NCBI RefSeq assembly: GCF_000429645.1
Contig: NZ_KE386933.1
Coordinates: forward strand, 186,001-250,000
Reading direction: 5' to 3'
DNA from: Niveispirillum irakense DSM 11586
Lineage (GTDB): Bacteria; Pseudomonadota; Alphaproteobacteria; Azospirillales; Azospirillaceae
Length of the DNA stretch: 64,000 nt
Shown: piece by piece, positions 36,980 to 46,213 of the stretch
Numbering within the stretch: the stretch's first letter is position 1
Layout: each line of letters starts with the position of its first letter
Notes under the pieces: generated by a model
Told to the model about the DNA's origin: nothing
Seen by the model: the letters and a program-made list of their open reading frames with translations, nothing else
Database searches by the model: none
Position numbers and translations under genes: made by a program

Positions 36980-38389
36980 ATGGCGGACACGCAATTCGAT
37001 CTCGTCGTCATTGGTGCCGGTCCCGGCGGTTATGTTGCCGCCATCCGCGCGGCGCAGCTTGGCATGCGCGTGGCGTGCGTGGAAATGCGCAAGACTCTCG
37101 GCGGCACCTGCCTGAATGTCGGCTGTATCCCGTCCAAGGCCCTGCTGGTCGCGTCGGAAAAGTATAACGAGGCCCAGCATCACCTGGCCTCCTTCGGCGT
37201 GAAGGTGTCCGGGGTCGAGCTGGATTATGCCGGCCTGATGAAGCACAAGGACGAGGTGGTGAAGTCCAACGTCACGGGCGTGGATTTCCTGTTCAAGAAG
37301 AACAAGGTCACCCGCATCCTCGGCAAGGGTTCCATCAAGGCCCAAGGCGTGGTCCTGGTGACCAAGGAAGATGGCGCCACTGAGGAAGTGACCGCCAAGA
37401 ACATCCTGATCGCTACCGGTTCCGATGTGATGCCGCTGCCCGGCGTCACCATCGACGAGAAGCGGATCGTCTCCTCCACCGGCGCGCTGGTGCTGGAGAA
37501 GGTGCCGGGCCGCATGGTGGTCATCGGCGGTGGCGTGATCGGTCTGGAACTGGGCTCGGTCTATCAGCGCCTGGGCGCCAAGGTTACCGTGATCGAATAT
37601 CTGGACCGCATCCTGCCGACCATGGATGGCGAGGTCTCCAAGCAGTCCCAGCGCATTTTCGGCAAGCAGGGGATTGAGTTCAAGCTGTCCACCAAGGTGA
37701 CGGGCGCCACCGTCGAAGGTGAGACCGTGAAGCTGACGGTGGAGCCGGCCAAGGGCGGCAATGCGGAGACGATCGAGGCCGATATCGTGCTGGTCGCCAT
37801 CGGTCGCCGTCCCTACACGGAAGGGCTGGGCCTGGAAGCCGTGGGCGTGGAACTGGATGAGCGCCGCCGCGTCAAGACCGACCATCATTTCCGCACCAAT
37901 GTGGCGGGCATCTGGGCCATCGGTGACGTGATCGCCGGCCAGATGCTGGCCCACAAGGCGGAAGAAGAGGGCGTGGTCGCCGCCGAGGTGATGGCGGGCC
38001 AGTCCGGGCATGTGAATTACGACGCCATCCCCGGCGTTGTTTACACCTGGCCGGAAATCGCCACCGTCGGCAAGACGGAAGAGCAGTTGAAGGCCGAAGG
38101 CGTCGCCTACAAGGCCGGCAAGTTCCCGTTCACCGCCAATGGCCGCGCCCGTTCCATGAACGCGACCGATGGCTTCGTGAAGATCCTGGCCGATGCCAAG
38201 ACGGACAAGATCCTGGGTGCCCATATCATCGGCGCTTCCGCCGGCGAGATGATCGAGGAACTGTGCCTGGCCGTGGAGTTCGGCGCCTCCTCGGAAGATG
38301 TGGCCCGTACCAGCCATGCCCACCCGACCCTGACCGAGGCGATCAAGGAAGCAGCCCTGGCCGTCGATGGCCGTGCGATCCATATGTGA
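36980..38389 (+). CDS. lpdA: Dihydrolipoyl dehydrogenase (E3)
   Basis: From the ATG at 36980 (weak GGATGG upstream) the product has 469 residues: FAD motif [12 protein letters not shown] (10-21), the redox disulfide in GGTCLNVGC (Cys44, Cys49), an NAD-binding [16 protein letters not shown], the ATG-like AIGDV segment, and the C-terminal HAHPTLTEA with the catalytic His-Glu pair. It reoxidises lipoamide in 2-oxoacid dehydrogenase complexes. An in-frame ATG at 36968 is an alternative start. In alphaproteobacteria this gene often follows sucAB, but here no E1/E2 genes are seen upstream within the window. Confidence 0.96.
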   Translation: MADTQFDLVVIGAGPGGYVAAIRAAQLGMRVACVEMRKTLGGTCLNVGCIPSKALLVASEKYNEAQHHLASFGVKVSGVELDYAGLMKHKDEVVKSNVTGVDFLFKKNKVTRILGKGSIKAQGVVLVTKEDGATEEVTAKNILIATGSDVMPLPGVTIDEKRIVSSTGALVLEKVPGRMVVIGGGVIGLELGSVYQRLGAKVTVIEYLDRILPTMDGEVSKQSQRIFGKQGIEFKLSTKVTGATVEGETVKLTVEPAKGGNAETIEADIVLVAIGRRPYTEGLGLEAVGVELDERRRVKTDHHFRTNVAGIWAIGDVIAGQMLAHKAEEEGVVAAEVMAGQSGHVNYDAIPGVVYTWPEIATVGKTEEQLKAEGVAYKAGKFPFTANGRARSMNATDGFVKILADAKTDKILGAHIIGASAGEMIEELCLAVEFGASSEDVARTSHAHPTLTEAIKEAALAVDGRAIHM

Positions 38390-38429
38390 TCTCCACCGTG
38401 AGGTGTGGACCGGAAGGTCCGAAGTTCCA

Positions 38430-38460
38430 GGCGGCGTCGGGTAACCGGCGCCGCCTTTTT
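38430..38460 (+). terminator. Intrinsic terminator of lpdA
   Basis: A 9-bp stem with one G-U pair (38430-38438 with 38447-38455), loop of eight, followed by TTTTT. It lies 40 bases after the lpdA stop. Confidence 0.85.
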
Positions 38461-38474
38461 CATGGCCGTCCGCT

Positions 38475-39725
38475 TTAGTTGATCAAGGCATGTTCCACAT
38501 CCAGCCCGATGGTCAGCCCGCCAATCACCTCTCCGCTGTCGGGATCGGTCACACTCAGGCTGACCTGTACCAGGAACAGGCCGCTGGACTGGTCGAAGGC
38601 GATGGTATCGATGAAAAGGGCGTTGGCGCCTTCCGCGACCGTGCGGGTGAATTTGCTTTCATCCCCCTGCCAATAGTCGCTGGGCAGGTGGGCTGCGGCG
38701 ATGGTGAGGCCACTCCTGTCGAAGGCCATCAACTCTCCCACGATCCCTTTTTCCATCTTCAGCAGGTCGGTCAGGCGTTTGGAGGCGGTGGCCTCGCGCA
38801 GACCTTTGAGGATGCTGCCATCACCGGCCTGCAACTGGGCCAGATAGAGCCGGTCCTGTTCCAGCAATTCTGCCTTGGTAAGCCCCGCATGCTGACGGGA
38901 ACCGCCGGTCATGGCGTCGATCAGTTCCGGGTCGCGGCGCAGTTTTTCCAGGATACGGCGGGCATCGCGCTCCACCTCTGCACGTTCCCGATCGGGGAGC
39001 TGGAAGTTGGCAGCGGCACAAGCACCGATTCGGTCATTGAAATCCTTCAGGAAACCGGGTTGTTGCTGCAAAAGCTGAGCGGAGAAATAGACACCCAGCG
39101 GGGCATATTTCTGGAAACTGGTTTTTACGTTCTCTGGCGGAATACCGGCTTCTGTCAGGGCCAAGGTCAAACCGGCTTCATCCATCAGGACAGCCTGAAG
39201 CCGCCCGCCGGCCAGCATGCGCAGGAGCTGAGTGGCGGAGCGGGCGGAATCATCGGCGGTGAATTGATTGCGCTGCAGCCATTTAAGCTGGTTGGACCCC
39301 ATCACGGCCCCCACACGGGCATCGGGCCTGCCGGATAGAAGTCCCGTGCTTGTAATCTGGCTATCCGCCGGAATTACCCAGAGCCACCGCTCCAATGCCA
39401 GGGGCTGGGACAGGCGGCCATCCGCATCCGGCTCCGATTCCGGCGCGACGGAGAAGAAGCCATCCATGGTGCCCACCCGCACCTGCTCCCGCGCCCGGGG
39501 CCAGGGGGCGACTTCCACCTCGTAGGGCACATTCATCGCTTTCATGATGCAATCGAGTGCCTCGGTGGAAGAGCCGCCGAGTTTGCCGTTCACCAGCATC
39601 TGATAAGGGGGCGCGATATTGGTGACCAGACGCAGGGGTTTGGCATCTTCAGCCGCCATGGCGGCCAGCGCGGGGCCGAGGGAAAGCGTCAGCAGCGTCA
39701 CAAAACGCATGATGCCTAAAGCCAT
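38475..39725 (-). CDS. Periplasmic solute-binding (SBP_bac_3-like) domain fused to a Cache-like domain
   Basis: From the ATG at 39725 the product has 416 residues. A signal peptide ends AMAA-E (about residue 24). Residues ~30-250 resemble family-3 solute-binding proteins (LRLVTNIAPPYQM, VGTMDGFFSVAPE, GGRLQAVLMDE). A helical linker (about 250-330) follows, and the last ~85 residues (LMAFDRSGLTIAAAH, then SSGLFLVQVSLSVTDPDSGEVIGGLTIGLDVE) look like a single Cache sensor domain. No membrane helix or output domain follows, so it would be a free periplasmic protein. Whether it signals through a partner is unknown. The ATG at 39710 is an alternative start. Confidence 0.7.
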   Translation of the reverse strand: MALGIMRFVTLLTLSLGPALAAMAAEDAKPLRLVTNIAPPYQMLVNGKLGGSSTEALDCIMKAMNVPYEVEVAPWPRAREQVRVGTMDGFFSVAPESEPDADGRLSQPLALERWLWVIPADSQITSTGLLSGRPDARVGAVMGSNQLKWLQRNQFTADDSARSATQLLRMLAGGRLQAVLMDEAGLTLALTEAGIPPENVKTSFQKYAPLGVYFSAQLLQQQPGFLKDFNDRIGACAAANFQLPDRERAEVERDARRILEKLRRDPELIDAMTGGSRQHAGLTKAELLEQDRLYLAQLQAGDGSILKGLREATASKRLTDLLKMEKGIVGELMAFDRSGLTIAAAHLPSDYWQGDESKFTRTVAEGANALFIDTIAFDQSSGLFLVQVSLSVTDPDSGEVIGGLTIGLDVEHALIN

Positions 39726-39884
39726 ATCGGGTGTTTCCCTCAGCAGTAACAGCCTTGCGACTGTCCACAACCAATACCCGTCTAACTTATCGCTCTTGAT
39801 GCCGTCCTTTTAACCTATCCAGAGGGTGTGCCTTTTCCATCTTGGCACTGAACGCGCTGCTGGATGGAACCACGGGACGAAACG

Positions 39885-40829
39885 CTACCGCGCCCTGGGA
39901 TGGGCTTTCTCATACACTTCCAGCAGCTTTTCGGTATCCACGTCGGTATAGCGCTGGGTGGTGGACAGGCTGGCATGGCCCAGCAGATCCTGGATGGCGC
40001 GCAAATCCGCCCCAGCGCCCAGCAGATGGGTCGCGAAGCTGTGGCGCAGCGCATGGGGTGTAGCGCTGTCCGGCAGGCCCATGACGGCGCGCAACTGCTG
40101 CATGTTCCGCCGCGCGACCGATGCGTTCAGCCGCTCCCCCCGCACCCCCAGGAACAGGGGGGCGCTGTCGGACAGTTTGTAGGGGCAGGCTTCCAGATAG
40201 TGGGTCAGGGCCGTATGTACCGCTGCCAGCACCGGCACCTGCCGCTCCTTTGAGCCTTTGCCCAGCACCCGGACGGTGCTGGCGCCCGGCGGCAGATCAT
40301 TCCGGTTCAGGGCCAACCCTTCGGAAATACGCAGGCCGCAGCCATAAAGCAGGGTGAACAGGGCACGGTCGCGCAGGCCCACCCAGGGCGCGTCATGCTG
40401 GTCGGCGGCGGCTTCCAGCAGGCCGGCGGCATCCGGCGCGGTCAGGGGCCGGGGCAGGGGGCGCTTGACCTTGGGACTGCCCAGGATCTGGATGGCGGGG
40501 TTATGAACGATCCCGTCCCGGTCCAGCCAGCGGAACAGGTTGCGTACCCCAGCCAGCCCGCGGGCGCGGGTGGCGGCCCCGGCGCCACCGCCGGCGCGTG
40601 CCGACAGCCAGGCGCGGAAATCCGCCAGGGTCAGGCGCGACAGGTCGTTCAGCCCCGGCGCCTTGCCGCGATAATCCGTGATGAAGGCCAGGAAACCCTG
40701 CAGGTCGGTATTGTAGGACCGCAGCGTGGCGGGCGCGCAGCCCTTCTCCGTCAGCAGCCAGCGCTGCCAGCGGGCAATTGCGTCCAGAAGGTCGGGTTGG
40801 GCGGCAAAGCCCAGGCTGGGCGCTGCCAT
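39885..40829 (-). CDS. xerC: Site-specific tyrosine recombinase XerC
   Basis: A 314-residue recombinase with a SAM-like core-binding N-terminus and a catalytic domain in which all active residues can be placed: Arg167, Lys191, His259, Arg262, His285 and the nucleophile Tyr294 (TQRYTDV). With XerD it resolves chromosome dimers at dif. Its stop is about 160 bases from the SBP gene. The DUF484 gene lies immediately upstream (4-base gap), which is the conserved order in Proteobacteria. Confidence 0.95.
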   Translation of the reverse strand: MAAPSLGFAAQPDLLDAIARWQRWLLTEKGCAPATLRSYNTDLQGFLAFITDYRGKAPGLNDLSRLTLADFRAWLSARAGGGAGAATRARGLAGVRNLFRWLDRDGIVHNPAIQILGSPKVKRPLPRPLTAPDAAGLLEAAADQHDAPWVGLRDRALFTLLYGCGLRISEGLALNRNDLPPGASTVRVLGKGSKERQVPVLAAVHTALTHYLEACPYKLSDSAPLFLGVRGERLNASVARRNMQQLRAVMGLPDSATPHALRHSFATHLLGAGADLRAIQDLLGHASLSTTQRYTDVDTEKLLEVYEKAHPRAR

Positions 40830-40833
40830 GGCA

Positions 40834-41550
40834 TCAATCCAGATGCTGGTGGATGGTGCGTTCCACCACGCCGGCCAGGAACATCAGCAGGTCGGTCGCC
40901 TGTCCGGGATGGAACATGGCCGGTTCCACTGATCCGAAGGCCAGCAGGCCCAGTGTTTCTTCCGTGTCATCGTCGCCAAAGCGCAGGCGGACCAGCGCTT
41001 CTGACCGGATCGTGCCGGCCCGGTCGCCCCACAGATCGGCATGACCCTGGATATCGGCCCGCAAGGCCACATCGGCGCGGCCCAGCAGGCGGTTGACGGC
41101 GCCCCTGGCAGCCATGGTCACCCCGGCGGGGCCCAGGGAAAGCACATCATCGCTTTGCTGTTCCATCAGCAGGATGGCGGCATCCAGGTCCAGCAGCACG
41201 GCCAGATCGGCGGTGATGGTTTCCACCAGCGCTTCCAGGCTGGGGCTGGATAGCATGTGCAGCACGGCGGCATGCACACGGCGCTGGTTCAACAGATTGG
41301 CGCGGGTGGCATCGACCAGCAGCTTCTGCTGATCGGTCAGCCGGTTCACATCCCCGCGCAGTCTTTCCAGCAGGAAATCCCGCATATCCACCACGCCGCC
41401 GCCATGTTCGGATGGCGGCGGCAGCAGGTGGCGGACCAGATCGGGCCGCCGCGACAGGAAATCCGGATGGTCCTGCAGGAAGGCCGCCACATCGTCGGCC
41501 GTCAACTCATCCATGGGATGGGGGACGAGGTTTTCCGGTCCGGATGTCAT
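40834..41550 (-). CDS. DUF484 family protein
   Basis: A 238-residue cytosolic protein with the DUF484 opening (TADDVAAFLQDHPDFLSRRPDLVRHLLPP) and a GAF-like C-terminal domain (DLAVLLDLDAAILLME through LGLLAFGSVEPAMFHPGQATDLLMFLAGVVER). It is nearly always next to xerC. Function is unsettled. Four bases separate it from xerC. Confidence 0.9.
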   Translation of the reverse strand: MTSGPENLVPHPMDELTADDVAAFLQDHPDFLSRRPDLVRHLLPPPSEHGGGVVDMRDFLLERLRGDVNRLTDQQKLLVDATRANLLNQRRVHAAVLHMLSSPSLEALVETITADLAVLLDLDAAILLMEQQSDDVLSLGPAGVTMAARGAVNRLLGRADVALRADIQGHADLWGDRAGTIRSEALVRLRFGDDDTEETLGLLAFGSVEPAMFHPGQATDLLMFLAGVVERTIHQHLD

Positions 41551-41583
41551 CGGCGGCCTTTGATCTTGCCTAGCAGATGCCGA

Positions 41584-42264
41584 TTAGTCGCGGACCGGCA
41601 GCTTCTGGTCAAGGATGGACTGGCCGGTCTTGGCCCAATCGGCCACAAACTGGGACAGGCCCTTGTCGGTCAGCGGGTGGTGGGCCAACTGGCGGATCAC
41701 GTTCGGCGGCATGGTGGCGACATGGGCGCCCATGCGGGCCGATTCCACAACATGGATCGGGTTGCGCACGGAAGCCACCAGCACCTCGGTCGTGAAGGCC
41801 GGGTAGGCGTTGTAGATTTCCACGATTTCCTGGATCAGGCCCAGGCCGTTCTGGCCGATATCATCCAGGCGACCAACGAAGGGCGACACGAAGGCGGCAC
41901 CGGCCTTGGCGGCCAGGATGGCCTGGGCGGCGGAGAAGCACAGGGTCACATTGACCATGGTGCCTTCATTGGCCAGGGCGCGGCAGACCTTCAGGCCGGC
42001 GGGGGTCAGCGGCACCTTCACGGCCACGTTCGGGGCGATCTTGGACAGGTGCTTGCCTTCGGCCAGCATCGTCTCATAGTCGGTGGCAGCCACTTCGGCG
42101 CTTACCGGACCGGAGACGACTTCGCAGATTTCCGCCACCAGATCGATGAAGTTGCGACCGGCCTTGGCGATCAGCGACGGGTTGGTGGTGACGCCATCCA
42201 GCAGGCCGGTGGCGGCCAGATCGCGGATTTCGGCGAGGTCGGCGGTATCGACGAAGAACTTCAT
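41584..42264 (-). CDS. fsa: Transaldolase/fructose-6-phosphate aldolase family
   Basis: A 226-residue protein of the short transaldolase (TalC/FSA) type: [13 protein letters not shown] at the start, [10 protein letters not shown], the Schiff-base lysine in VKVPLT (Lys83), [11 protein letters not shown] and [11 protein letters not shown]. It acts on sugar phosphates in the non-oxidative pentose phosphate pathway. Small members include both true transaldolases and aldolases, so the exact activity is not settled. It is 33 bases upstream of the DUF484 gene, same strand. Confidence 0.9.
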   Translation of the reverse strand: MKFFVDTADLAEIRDLAATGLLDGVTTNPSLIAKAGRNFIDLVAEICEVVSGPVSAEVAATDYETMLAEGKHLSKIAPNVAVKVPLTPAGLKVCRALANEGTMVNVTLCFSAAQAILAAKAGAAFVSPFVGRLDDIGQNGLGLIQEIVEIYNAYPAFTTEVLVASVRNPIHVVESARMGAHVATMPPNVIRQLAHHPLTDKGLSQFVADWAKTGQSILDQKLPVRD

Positions 42265-42526
42265 GGGGATCGTCCTGACGGGCGTGGGGCGGGTGACGGG
42301 CCACGCCCGTCGGCTTGGGGCCGGACAATAGCCAAGTGCCGCCAGACCTGCCAGCGTGCCGCAGCCTCCGGCCGGCCATGGGCGCCATGCGGCAGGCGGG
42401 CGGCTGCCATGGCGGGGCTGGCCTGCCCGTGCCGGGACGGCAATGTTAATTGTTAGGTCAATTGAAGGGGCAGCTGGGATAGCCGGTTAAAGACCCCATA
42501 CCCGATCCGTTCGAGAGATTAGCCCC

Positions 42527-43765
42527 ATGCGTAACCGCGACGATGCCGCGGGAGCTTCCGCCATTTCCGCCGGCGGTCAGGCCGTCCCCCCACCCACCGG
42601 TCTTCCGCCGGGTGTCAGCATGACGTGGTTCGTCGTGGTGTTGGGCGTGTTGACCATGTTCGGCCCGATGGCGATCGACATGTATCTGCCCGGCCTGCCG
42701 GCCATTGGCCGCGACCTGGGGGCCGATCAGGCGACGGTGCAGCTGACCCTGTCCCTGTTCCTCATTGGTTATGGCGTAGCGCAGTTGATGTGGGGGCCGA
42801 TGGGCGACCGTTTCGGCCGGCGCAAGCCGGCGGCGGCGGGTATCGCCCTGTTCATCATCTCCAGCGCCGGCTGTGCGCTGGCTGGCAATATCTGGGCGCT
42901 GGCCGGCTGGCGCATGATGCAGGGCATCGGCGCTTGCGCCGCCCCCGTCCTGGCCCGCGCCATGGTCCGTGACGCCTTTGACCGGGACAAGGGTGCTTCG
43001 GTCATGTCGCTGATGATGCTGGTAATGGGGGCGGCGCCGCTGGTGGCCCCGGTGATCGGCGGCCAGATCCTGACGCATGTGGGCTGGCGGGCGATTTTCT
43101 GGCTGCTCTGCGGGTTTGGCTTCATTGCCGGCCTGGGTCTGCTGACCTTGCCGGAAACCAAACCCGTTTCATCATCGGGCGGCAACTTGCTGCGTAATTA
43201 TCTGACCCTGCTGGGGAATCGCCGTTATCTCGGCTATGCCCTGTCGGGGGGCTTCGTCTCTGCCGGCATGTTCGCCTATATCTCCGGCACGCCCTTTATT
43301 TATATCGAGTATTTCAAGGTTGCGCCGGAGCATTTCGGCTACCTGTTTGGTGTCAATGTGCTGGCCATGATGATGATGTCCATCGTCAACAGCCGGCTGG
43401 TGCTGCGGCTGGGCGTGGACCGGCTGATGATGCTGGGCCTGTTTGCCACGGCGGCAACCGGTCTGGTGCTGCTGACCCTGGCGGTCACCGGCATTGGCGG
43501 CATCGTCGGCATCGCCATCCCGCTTTTTTGCTATCTGGGCTGGATGGGGCTGGTGGGGGCGAATGGCATGGCCGGGTCCATGGCTATTTTCCCGCATCTG
43601 GCGGGCTCCGCCTCCGCCTTGTCCGGGGCGATGCAGCTTTGCCTGGGGGCGGGGGCTGGCGCCCTTGTGGGGTTGTTGTCCGATGGCACGCCGCTGCCCA
43701 TGTGCCTGGTGCTGGCCGGTTGCGCCTTGACCGGGCTGGTCATCCATCGCCTGCTGGTGAAGTGA
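42527..43765 (+). CDS. Bcr/CflA family multidrug efflux MFS transporter
   Basis: A 412-residue protein with 12 predicted helices, the first group opening VVVLGVLTMFGPMAIDMYLPGLPAIGRDLGA, which is the Bcr/CflA hallmark (TDMYLPALP-like), and motif A GPMGDRFGRRKP between helices 2 and 3. It would export drugs by proton antiport. A 30-residue polar N-terminus precedes helix 1; an internal ATG near 42620 is another possible start. Divergent from the transaldolase gene over a 260-base gap. Confidence 0.9.
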   Translation: MRNRDDAAGASAISAGGQAVPPPTGLPPGVSMTWFVVVLGVLTMFGPMAIDMYLPGLPAIGRDLGADQATVQLTLSLFLIGYGVAQLMWGPMGDRFGRRKPAAAGIALFIISSAGCALAGNIWALAGWRMMQGIGACAAPVLARAMVRDAFDRDKGASVMSLMMLVMGAAPLVAPVIGGQILTHVGWRAIFWLLCGFGFIAGLGLLTLPETKPVSSSGGNLLRNYLTLLGNRRYLGYALSGGFVSAGMFAYISGTPFIYIEYFKVAPEHFGYLFGVNVLAMMMMSIVNSRLVLRLGVDRLMMLGLFATAATGLVLLTLAVTGIGGIVGIAIPLFCYLGWMGLVGANGMAGSMAIFPHLAGSASALSGAMQLCLGAGAGALVGLLSDGTPLPMCLVLAGCALTGLVIHRLLVK

Positions 43766-43820
43766 CCGCCGGCAATGGTAACAACCGGTCGGGACCAATG
43801 ATGGTGACCGGGGTAGCTGG

Positions 43821-46091
43821 GTGACGGACGGGAACGGACAGGGCGATCTTCTGGGCAATGCGGTGCCGGCTGTTGCCGCCGCCGCACCGGTGCGGCGTGT
43901 GCGCGTGCTGCTGCCTTTGCCGCTGCCGGAACCCTATGATTACAAGGTGCCGCCCGGCATGGCAGCCCCCCCTGGCACCTATGTGGAAGTGCCGCTGGGC
44001 CCGCGCCGCCTGTTCGGTGTGGTCTGGGATGATGCGCCAGACGCCCAGGCCGCGCCCGGCGACCGGGTGGCCGATACCAAGCTGCGCGGCCTCGTCCGAA
44101 CCTTTGACCTGCCGCCCATGCCGGCGGTGACCCGCCGCTTCATCGAATGGGTGGCCAGCTACACCATGTCGCCCGTGGGGGCGGTGATGCGCATGGCGGT
44201 ATCCGTTTCCGCCGCGCTGGAGGAGCCGCGGGCCCTGACCGCCTATATGCGGGCCGAGGGGGAGGAGTTGCCGGACGGCCTGCGCCTGACGCCCGCGCGC
44301 AAGCGGGTGCTGGAATTGCTGCTGGACGGGCCGCCGCGTCTGGCCGCCGATCTGGCGGCAGAGGCCGGGTGTGGCCCTGCCGTGATCCGCTCGCTCGCCG
44401 ATGCTGGCGCCCTGATGCCGGTGCCCATGCGGGCTTTACCGCGCTTTCCTGTGCCCGATCCCGCCGCCTCGCCGAAAACCCTGTCGGGGGATCAGCGCAT
44501 TGCCGCCGATATGCTGACGGCACGGGTGGATGCGGCCGCCTATTCCGCCACCCTGCTGGATGGGGTGACCGGGTCCGGCAAGACGGAGGTCTATTTCGAG
44601 GCGGTGGCGGAAGCCTTGCGCAACGGTCGGCAGGTGCTGGTGCTGCTGCCGGAAATCGCCTTGTCGGCGCAATGGCTGGACCGGTTTGCCGGCCGGTTCG
44701 GCGTGCGGCCGGCGGAATGGCATTCCGACATGGCGCCACCCTTGCGCCGCCATACCTGGCGGGCCGTGGCCAGCGGGGAGGCGCGTGTGATCGTCGGTGC
44801 CCGGTCTGCCCTGTTCCTGCCCTACCCTGATCTGGGCCTGATCGTGGTGGATGAGGAGCATGAGGCCGCCTTCAAGCAGGAGGAGGGGGTTGTCTACCAT
44901 GCCCGCGACATGGCGGTGGTCCGCGCCCATCTGGGGCAGATCCCCATCGTGCTGGCCAGCGCCACGCCGTCACTGGAAACGCTGACCAATGCGGAAGCCG
45001 GGCGCTATGCCCGGATCGACCTGCCGGCCCGCCATGGCGGGGCCTCCATGCCGGATGTCACCCTGATCGACCTGCGCCGGAAAGAGGCGGCACCCCCCGC
45101 CCGGCACTGGCTGTCCCCCATCCTGCGCGAAGCGCTGGCGGAGACGATGCTGGCCGGCGAACAGGGGATGCTGTTCCTGAACCGGCGCGGCTATGCGCCC
45201 CTGACACTGTGCCGGTCCTGCGGTCACCGGCTGCAATGCCCGCATTGCACCGCCTGGCTGGTGGAACATCGGCTGACGCGGCGGCTGCAATGCCATCATT
45301 GCGGCTATAATGCCCATAGCCCGGACCATTGCCCGCAATGCGAAGCGGAAGGCAGCTTCGTCGCTTGCGGTCCTGGCGTGGAGCGGGTGGCGGAGGAGGT
45401 GACCAACCTGTTCCCCGAGGCCCGCGTGGCGGTGATGACATCGGACACGCTGGTTGGCCCGCGTGCCATGCAGAATGTCATCGAACAGGTGAAGGCGGGG
45501 GAGATCGACCTGTTGATCGGCACCCAGGTCATGGCCAAGGGCCACCATTTCCCGCTGCTGACCCTGGTGGGGGTTGTTGATGCCGATCTGGGGCTGGGCG
45601 GCGGCGATCTGCGGGCGGGGGAGCGGACCTTCCAGCTTCTGCACCAGGTGGCGGGCCGCGCCGGGCGTGAAAGCCGGCCAGGCCGGGTGATGCTGCAAAC
45701 CCATATGCCGGAAAACCCGGTGATGCAGGCACTGGCGGCGCATGATCGCGACAGTTTCCTGGCGCTGGAGGCCGACCAGCGCCGCGCGATGGAAATGCCG
45801 CCCTTTGGCCGTATGGCGGCGCTGATCATCTCTGGTGAGGATGAAAGGGCGGTGGACCAGATAGCCTCCCGCCTGGGCCGTACGGCCCCCCGCGCCCGTG
45901 AGGATTTAACCATCCTGGGGCCTGCGCCGGCACCGCTGGCGGTGCTGCGCGGCCGTCATCGCCGCCGGATGCTGCTGAAAGGGCCGAAGAATGTGGCGCT
46001 TCAGCCCATTCTCGCAGACTGGCTGGCCCAGGTGGAAATCCCGGCATCCGTGCGTGTGCAGGTGGATATCGATCCTTATAGTTTTCTATAA
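43821..46091 (+). CDS. priA: Primosomal protein N' (replication restart helicase PriA)
   Basis: A 756-residue superfamily 2 helicase with Walker [14 protein letters not shown] box ([12 protein letters not shown]), and the paired zinc motifs ([14 protein letters not shown] and [19 protein letters not shown]). The N-terminal 3'-DNA-binding domain begins at about residue 27 ([16 protein letters not shown]). It loads the replisome at stalled forks. The start codon is GTG at 43821. Confidence 0.96.
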   Translation: MTDGNGQGDLLGNAVPAVAAAAPVRRVRVLLPLPLPEPYDYKVPPGMAAPPGTYVEVPLGPRRLFGVVWDDAPDAQAAPGDRVADTKLRGLVRTFDLPPMPAVTRRFIEWVASYTMSPVGAVMRMAVSVSAALEEPRALTAYMRAEGEELPDGLRLTPARKRVLELLLDGPPRLAADLAAEAGCGPAVIRSLADAGALMPVPMRALPRFPVPDPAASPKTLSGDQRIAADMLTARVDAAAYSATLLDGVTGSGKTEVYFEAVAEALRNGRQVLVLLPEIALSAQWLDRFAGRFGVRPAEWHSDMAPPLRRHTWRAVASGEARVIVGARSALFLPYPDLGLIVVDEEHEAAFKQEEGVVYHARDMAVVRAHLGQIPIVLASATPSLETLTNAEAGRYARIDLPARHGGASMPDVTLIDLRRKEAAPPARHWLSPILREALAETMLAGEQGMLFLNRRGYAPLTLCRSCGHRLQCPHCTAWLVEHRLTRRLQCHHCGYNAHSPDHCPQCEAEGSFVACGPGVERVAEEVTNLFPEARVAVMTSDTLVGPRAMQNVIEQVKAGEIDLLIGTQVMAKGHHFPLLTLVGVVDADLGLGGGDLRAGERTFQLLHQVAGRAGRESRPGRVMLQTHMPENPVMQALAAHDRDSFLALEADQRRAMEMPPFGRMAALIISGEDERAVDQIASRLGRTAPRAREDLTILGPAPAPLAVLRGRHRRRMLLKGPKNVALQPILADWLAQVEIPASVRVQVDIDPYSFL

Positions 46092-46213
46092 GTCCAGATC
46101 ATTTTCTAATGAGTGCATATCACGTGTAATTTCGCCAATTGATATTGATGGTGGCATGGCGACCCGATAATTTCCCTGATGAGTAGAACAGTCTTTGGGG
46201 AAAGGTGTCGGGT

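Noticed and set aside
36515-38383. 622-codon minus-strand frame opposite lpdA
   Set aside because: lpdA is unmistakable on the plus strand, and the frame's other end is an alternative reading of the chemoreceptor start.
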